Shown: positions 59,976-64,000 of the stretch, one piece after another
Layout of the letters: every line of letters starts with the position of its first letter
Numbering within the stretch: the stretch's first letter is position 1
From: Cytophagales bacterium
GTDB taxonomy: Bacteria > Bacteroidota > Bacteroidia > Cytophagales > Cyclobacteriaceae
Direction of reading: 5' to 3'
Assembly: GCA_017303805.1 (NCBI GenBank)
Contig: JAFLBQ010000004.1
Span: forward strand, 248,001 to 312,000
DNA: 64,000 bases
Notes under the pieces: generated by a model
What the model saw: the letters and a program-made list of their open reading frames with translations, nothing else
What the model was told of the DNA's origin: nothing
The model's database searches: none
Made by a program: the position numbers and the translations under genes

Positions 59976-62324
59976 TTACTGTACTGTGAACATAAGGTCC
60001 ACTGTATTTCCATCTTCATCCAGCAGCAACAACGAATGGCTTCCTGCCTGCGGGGTTACTGCCAACTTATGCGAGCCCGCTGTAGTACCTATAAACTCTT
60101 TGTCCAAGTGCCAGTAGATAGTGGCTCGTGCATTTCGGTGTGTTGCCTGCAACAAGACCTGCCCCGGTGTGCCGTCTAACTCGCGGGGTATAAATATCCG
60201 CGCATAGTTGGTAGGGTAAATTATTTCCATGCTGGCTACTGTTAGCGGCTGTTCGCAGTTGCGTTTAAATGCGGGCATTGGTTTGTAACTAATATTTTTT
60301 GTTTTGAAGTAATACTCCTGCACAGGGGGCAATACAAACCACGGCTGTGTTTTTATTTGCGATACCGGCTCGCACCCACTGTGTACCTGATAGCGGCCAT
60401 CGGCTGAAAGGTGTAACAGCTTATGGTATTTGCACACCCCGCTTTGCAAACCCTTTTCTGTTACCCATTGTGTTTCGGCTTGCGGGCACCATTCTGAAAT
60501 GCGCATGCCGCTCTGGCTACACACGCCTACCGCATGTAGTTCCTGCTGTGGTTTTAAAAACCAGGCATTGCCTGGCAGATAATTAAAGATCTCGAACAGC
60601 AAGGGCGCGGCAGCCTCGGTGCCAGTTAACCCCGGGCGACCCTCCCCATCGGCATTGCCAACCCAAACCCCAACTGCATACTGGCCATTAACACCAATGG
60701 CCCATGCATCGCGCAAGCCATGGCTGGTGCCGGTTTTCCAGGCTATTTGCTTGGAGGTATGAAACAAGCGCCAGCCGGTTTCTTCTCCTGGTCTGAAAAC
60801 TTCCTGTAGGGCATCGAAGGTTTGGTACAGCGCTCCGGCTGATAGCCATGATGTTGCTTCAGTATTTTTATAAAGCAACGAGTCGCGCTGTTGGTAATGT
60901 GGTGGATGAAAATCTTTCCGGTTGTACCGCACGGTGCCAGCCGAAGAAAAGTAATTGGTAAGTGTGCGGGCCATCGATGCATACACTCCGGTAATTTCCC
61001 ACAAGGTACCTTCGGCTCCACCCAATATGAGAGACAACCCGTAATGATCGGCCGGCTGCGGAAGCGTAGTAATTCCAATATGTTTCAATAAGTCATAAAA
61101 CTTTTCGTAGCGGTAATCGCGCAATTGGTGAACAGCCGGAATATTGAGCGATCGGATAAGTGCCTGATTGGCCGGCACCGCGCCATCATACTGCTTACTG
61201 AAATTGCGTGGTGCAAATCCGTTGATAACCGTGGGCACATCGGGTTGTAAGGTGGCCGGCAAAATTTTTCCTTCATCCAGCAACGCAGCAAAGAGTATCG
61301 GTTTCAAAATACTCCCGGTGCTTCTGCGCGCCATAACTAAATCTACCGACTCGTTGTGAGCAACTCCGGCTGGCGTGTTACCCACATAAGCCAGCACGTT
61401 ACCGGTTTTAATATCCAACACGAGTGCGGCCGCATTAAATACCTGATTGCCTTTTAAACGCTCATGATGATATTTCACTACTTGCTGCACGTGTTCCTGC
61501 AAGGGGCCATCAACGGAAGAGAAAATACGCGTACCGGCCCGGCCATCTTTAACTGTGCGTAAGAGCAAATGCGGGGCTGCCTGCGGTAATGGTACCGGTT
61601 GCCCGGGTATTGCTTCGGCAATGGAAAGTTCGTAAGTAAGAGAATCAATGGCCTGGGTTTGCAACAGCCGGCCCAACAACCGATCGCGCTTTTGTTTTAG
61701 TGCCGCTCTGTTTTTTCCTGGATGGATTAGTGCCGGATTGTTGGGTAACACCGCAAGCAACGCTGCCTCAGCCCAACTCAATTCTTCCACATCGCGACCA
61801 AAGTATCGCCAGCAGGCAGCTTCCAGTCCTACTACATTTCCACCAAACGGAGCATGCGCTGCATACAAAGCCAAAATCTCTTCTTTGGAATACCGGAATT
61901 CAAGCCGCGTGGCCAACACCATTTCGATCACCTTCTCAAAATAAGTTCGCGGTTTATCTTTACGTGCAAGGCGAATTACCTGCATGGAGAGGGTGCTGCC
62001 CCCACTGCTGATTTTTCCAGCGTTAAAATTTTGTCGTATTGCACGGGCAAGTGCGCGAACATCCACACCGGGATGCGAATAAAAACGTTTGTCTTCAAAA
62101 AGCACCAAAGCAGTTTTGTAATTCTCGGGTATAACATTTCCTTCCGGAAAACGCCACTGACCATCGGGGGCAATGGTAGCCCCAAGCAGTTTTTGGTTGC
62201 GGTCTTCTAATACTGTAGAATAGGAGTTAACGAAAAGCAATGTGGGCAATGAAAAATAGTAACCCACCAGAAGTAAAATCAGTGCCGGGCCTGCATACCA
62301 GTATTTGCGAGCGAGCCTCCGCAT
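59976..62324 (-). CDS. pbpC: Penicillin-binding protein 1C
   Basis: 782 residues. A short TM anchor ('YWYAGPALILLLVGYYFS') leads to a GT51 transglycosylase ('LFEDKRFYSHPGVDVRALARAI', 'SSGGSTLSMQVIRLARK') and a penicillin-binding transpeptidase ('RRSTGSILKPILFAALLDEG' with SxxK, 'WKTGTSHGLRDAWAIGV'). The last ~90 residues are the BiPBP_C domain of PBP1C ('YPTNYARIFIPRELDGTPG...'). It polymerises and cross-links peptidoglycan. ATG 62324 is used; a GTG at 62330 is in frame. It starts within 7 bp of the upstream stop, so it is co-transcribed with the SecA-like gene. Confidence 0.92.
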   Translation of the reverse strand: MRRLARKYWYAGPALILLLVGYYFSLPTLLFVNSYSTVLEDRNQKLLGATIAPDGQWRFPEGNVIPENYKTALVLFEDKRFYSHPGVDVRALARAIRQNFNAGKISSGGSTLSMQVIRLARKDKPRTYFEKVIEMVLATRLEFRYSKEEILALYAAHAPFGGNVVGLEAACWRYFGRDVEELSWAEAALLAVLPNNPALIHPGKNRAALKQKRDRLLGRLLQTQAIDSLTYELSIAEAIPGQPVPLPQAAPHLLLRTVKDGRAGTRIFSSVDGPLQEHVQQVVKYHHERLKGNQVFNAAALVLDIKTGNVLAYVGNTPAGVAHNESVDLVMARRSTGSILKPILFAALLDEGKILPATLQPDVPTVINGFAPRNFSKQYDGAVPANQALIRSLNIPAVHQLRDYRYEKFYDLLKHIGITTLPQPADHYGLSLILGGAEGTLWEITGVYASMARTLTNYFSSAGTVRYNRKDFHPPHYQQRDSLLYKNTEATSWLSAGALYQTFDALQEVFRPGEETGWRLFHTSKQIAWKTGTSHGLRDAWAIGVNGQYAVGVWVGNADGEGRPGLTGTEAAAPLLFEIFNYLPGNAWFLKPQQELHAVGVCSQSGMRISEWCPQAETQWVTEKGLQSGVCKYHKLLHLSADGRYQVHSGCEPVSQIKTQPWFVLPPVQEYYFKTKNISYKPMPAFKRNCEQPLTVASMEIIYPTNYARIFIPRELDGTPGQVLLQATHRNARATIYWHLDKEFIGTTAGSHKLAVTPQAGSHSLLLLDEDGNTVDLMFTVQ

Positions 62325-62330
62325 GGCCAC

Positions 62331-62945
62331 TTACTTCGAATTTATGTTCTTTAAAAACCAGCCTTCCTCAGAAGTAGCAGGTATTTCATTTCGTACCATG
62401 CGCTCCACTTTTTCGCGGGCCTGTTGCATCGAACGGGTAACGATGGGATGTTCAATGGCTTCGTCTTCCTTCATCCCTAACTTATCTAAAATTCCAATCA
62501 GGCGTTCCCCACTGAACATCTTAAAAGCAGGTTCGTCCAGCGAAGAGTAAAATACCAGCGAAGCCGAAGGAACAATCTTCTTTATTTTTTGAAGGTACTC
62601 ATTCTCTTTTTTGGGAAGCGGGTAATGCCCGAATAAAAAAATGGCTACCGTTTGATTTGCCAACGCTAAAGGGAATTCATTTGTAGCTGAAGCATACAAC
62701 ACTACACCTTCTTGTGGCTGCATGCTGTAATCGCGCAGAGCCATTGCCGGCACGCCTTTACCCGCAAGGAATTTTGTGATCTGTTGCAACTCGTCTTCAA
62801 AAAAACAGATTACTACCGGAACCTGCTTCCTGGTAATGGCTACCAAGGCATCGGTAATCATGCCTTGCAATGCGTATTCAGTCGTTCGCCAAACCCGGTC
62901 GGTGTAAACCGGTTTTGAAGATTTGAATAAAGAAAATAGACCCAT
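62331..62945 (-). CDS. Solo SecA-NBD2-like protein, no motor motifs
   Basis: 204 residues with no annotated family that I can name, but the whole length follows the second nucleotide-binding domain and HSD start of SecA. 'DRVWRTTEYALQGMITDALVAITRKQVPVVICF' matches the NBD2 entry (Y-K-T, then PVLV). 'SASLVFYSSLDEPAFKMFSGERLIGILDKLGM' (127-158) matches SecA 'SSQFYLSLEDDLMRLFGSERI..VMDRLG', and 'EAIEHPIVTRSMQQAREKVE' (163-181) matches 'EVIQHSMITKSIERAQKKVE'. The helicase motifs V and VI (GRGTD, QxxGRxGR) that should lie between are absent. It lies just before pbpC and may bind envelope or Sec components; the role is unknown. Confidence 0.75.
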   Translation of the reverse strand: MGLFSLFKSSKPVYTDRVWRTTEYALQGMITDALVAITRKQVPVVICFFEDELQQITKFLAGKGVPAMALRDYSMQPQEGVVLYASATNEFPLALANQTVAIFLFGHYPLPKKENEYLQKIKKIVPSASLVFYSSLDEPAFKMFSGERLIGILDKLGMKEDEAIEHPIVTRSMQQAREKVERMVRNEIPATSEEGWFLKNINSK

Positions 62946-62951
62946 AAGATT

Positions 62952-64000
62952 TTAATAAAGAAACCCAAACAACCAGAGTGGAATCTTATTTAAAGACCCT
63001 ATTTCTAAATCATCAGAAACCACATAAGAGAATTTATTCTTTTCAAGTTGACTAAATTTTTTATCCTTCCCGCCCACTTCAAAAAAGTATTTTTCATCTA
63101 CATAAAAATCGGTTTTGGGTGGAAGCGACACATGATGGCCTGCATTTCGTATCTGATTTAAAAAGAATGATTCCCTCAGCGTTCCCGCATTTGCCTTCTC
63201 CGGTGAAAGCACAATATGCAGGTTAGTATTTTCTAAGAATATCTTATCAGGTTTCTGCAAGGTACTAGTGCTCTTACCCGCTGCTGTAAGTGAGTTAACC
63301 AACCTGGCCTTTTCAAGATAATATAGGTATTGAACCAATGTGTTGCGATGAACTCCTATTTTTTCGCTTAGCTTGGTTACATTAGGTTTAAAAGGAACAT
63401 TGGTGGCCAACACGTAAAGTAATTGATAAACTTTTCTGCTATTGGTCTGATCAAACCCTTCAATAAATCGTAGGTCGTTTTCTATTATCAGTTTAACCAC
63501 CTGCTCTAACCTGATAGCATAGGTATTAAGGTTCTCCGCAAAAAAAGGGTAATATCCATTCTTCCAATATTCTGGAAGAAATTTTAAGGGCTTAAACTGA
63601 GAGGTTAGTTCAGCCGCAATTTCATAATGATTCTTAATCAACTCCGGCAACCGGATGACTGGAGTTTTACTTATCTCCAAAAATTGTAAATACTCACGAA
63701 AAGATAAACCCGGAAGCTCATATTGCACTGCTCTTCTACTAAGGTCGGCATGCTGGCGAAGCATGTCCATAATGGAAGAACCCGTAAATACTATGCGCAG
63801 TTCTTTATGAAAATCGTAGATATTTTTAATTTCCTGAGCCCATCCCGGATATTTGTGCACCTCATCAATAAACAGTGCTTTGCCACCCTGCTGCTGAAAT
63901 TCTTTTGCAAAATCAACCAGTCGATTTTCTGTAAAATAAATATCATCTAACGTGATGTAAGCTGCTTCTTGCTTTAAACCATACAAGCTTTTTTGCCTTT
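62952..64000 (-). CDS. AAA+ ATPase with DUF4143 domain (5' end cut off)
   Basis: The frame is open to the right edge, so the N-terminus with the Walker A motif lies outside; about 349 residues are seen. 'GKALFIDEVHKYPGWAQEIKNIYDF' is the Walker B region (FIDEVH) and 'RIVFTGSSIMDMLRQHADLSRRAVQYELPGLSFREYL' the sensor and arginine segment of archaeal-type DUF4143 ATPases. The C-terminal third is the DUF4143 nuclease-like domain, ending 'FSYVVSDDLEIGSLNKIPLWLFGFLY'. Such solitary ATPases are common as accessory genes of unknown role, possibly toxin-antitoxin or transposon-linked. It ends 7 bp before the SecA-like gene start and may share its transcript. Confidence 0.85.
   Translation of the reverse strand, partial: RQKSLYGLKQEAAYITLDDIYFTENRLVDFAKEFQQQGGKALFIDEVHKYPGWAQEIKNIYDFHKELRIVFTGSSIMDMLRQHADLSRRAVQYELPGLSFREYLQFLEISKTPVIRLPELIKNHYEIAAELTSQFKPLKFLPEYWKNGYYPFFAENLNTYAIRLEQVVKLIIENDLRFIEGFDQTNSRKVYQLLYVLATNVPFKPNVTKLSEKIGVHRNTLVQYLYYLEKARLVNSLTAAGKSTSTLQKPDKIFLENTNLHIVLSPEKANAGTLRESFFLNQIRNAGHHVSLPPKTDFYVDEKYFFEVGGKDKKFSQLEKNKFSYVVSDDLEIGSLNKIPLWLFGFLY

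Overview
The window looks like part of a chromosome from a Bacteroidota bacterium, most likely order Cytophagales. The evidence is a tmRNA with a Bacteroidota-type tag (GENNYAMAA), a type IX secretion (T9SS) C-terminal sorting domain, DUF4199 and BatA-domain membrane proteins, several promoters of the Bacteroidota form TTG-N17-19-TAnnTTTG, start codons without clear Shine-Dalgarno sequences, and many Bacteroidota-typical gene forms (long PurF, dihydroorotase-like protein without the HxH motif, Tgt without zinc cysteines). No rRNA, tRNA, CRISPR array, insertion sequence or prophage was found. Nearly all of the window is compact housekeeping and envelope genes in short operons, many with overlapping ends.

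Region 0-19 kb: end of an AHSA1/SRPBCC gene and a DUF1801 gene; ssrA (tmRNA) on the minus strand with a perfect 20-bp palindrome just upstream; a small lipoprotein; a minus-strand group of dihydroorotase-like protein, two DUF4199 proteins and a GT2 glycosyltransferase; a BatA-type protein; a TPR-CHAT caspase-like protein; two Tat-exported sugar-metabolism-type proteins (TIM-barrel isomerase and Gfo/Idh/MocA) that share a palindromic leader; an RsmB-like rRNA methyltransferase, a SUMF1-fold protein and PlsC; a T9SS-sorted protein coupled to a C1q-like protein; and RsmG.

Region 19-37 kb: a 31-residue membrane peptide with a strong terminator, a K+/H+ antiporter, the transglutaminase / alpha-E / circularly permuted ATP-grasp triad, an outer-membrane barrel - PAP2 lipoprotein - TonB receptor operon, an ECF sigma factor coupled to a GT2 enzyme, Tgt, an LptF/G permease, an EamA transporter, IspE, FabI and MurI.

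Region 37-47 kb: the membrane half of respiratory complex I (nuoH, I, J, K, L, M, N), with a TPR-histidine kinase gene inserted between nuoH and nuoI. nuoA-G are not in the window.

Region 47-64 kb: a PurF-type amidotransferase, Uma2, a heptosyltransferase-like GT9, an EVE protein behind an ACTAT tandem repeat, two tandem paralogous secreted proteins of unknown function, pyrR-pyrB, cystathionine beta-synthase, two tandem SPOR-like/OmpA proteins, PbpC, a short protein that resembles the second nucleotide-binding domain of SecA without its motor motifs, and a truncated AAA/DUF4143 ATPase at the right edge.

Most promising for follow-up: the solo SecA-NBD2-like protein, the shared palindromic leader upstream of the two Tat-exported enzymes, the palindrome at ssrA, the histidine kinase inside the nuo operon, and two enzyme-family members (dihydroorotase-like, Tgt) that have lost metal-binding residues.
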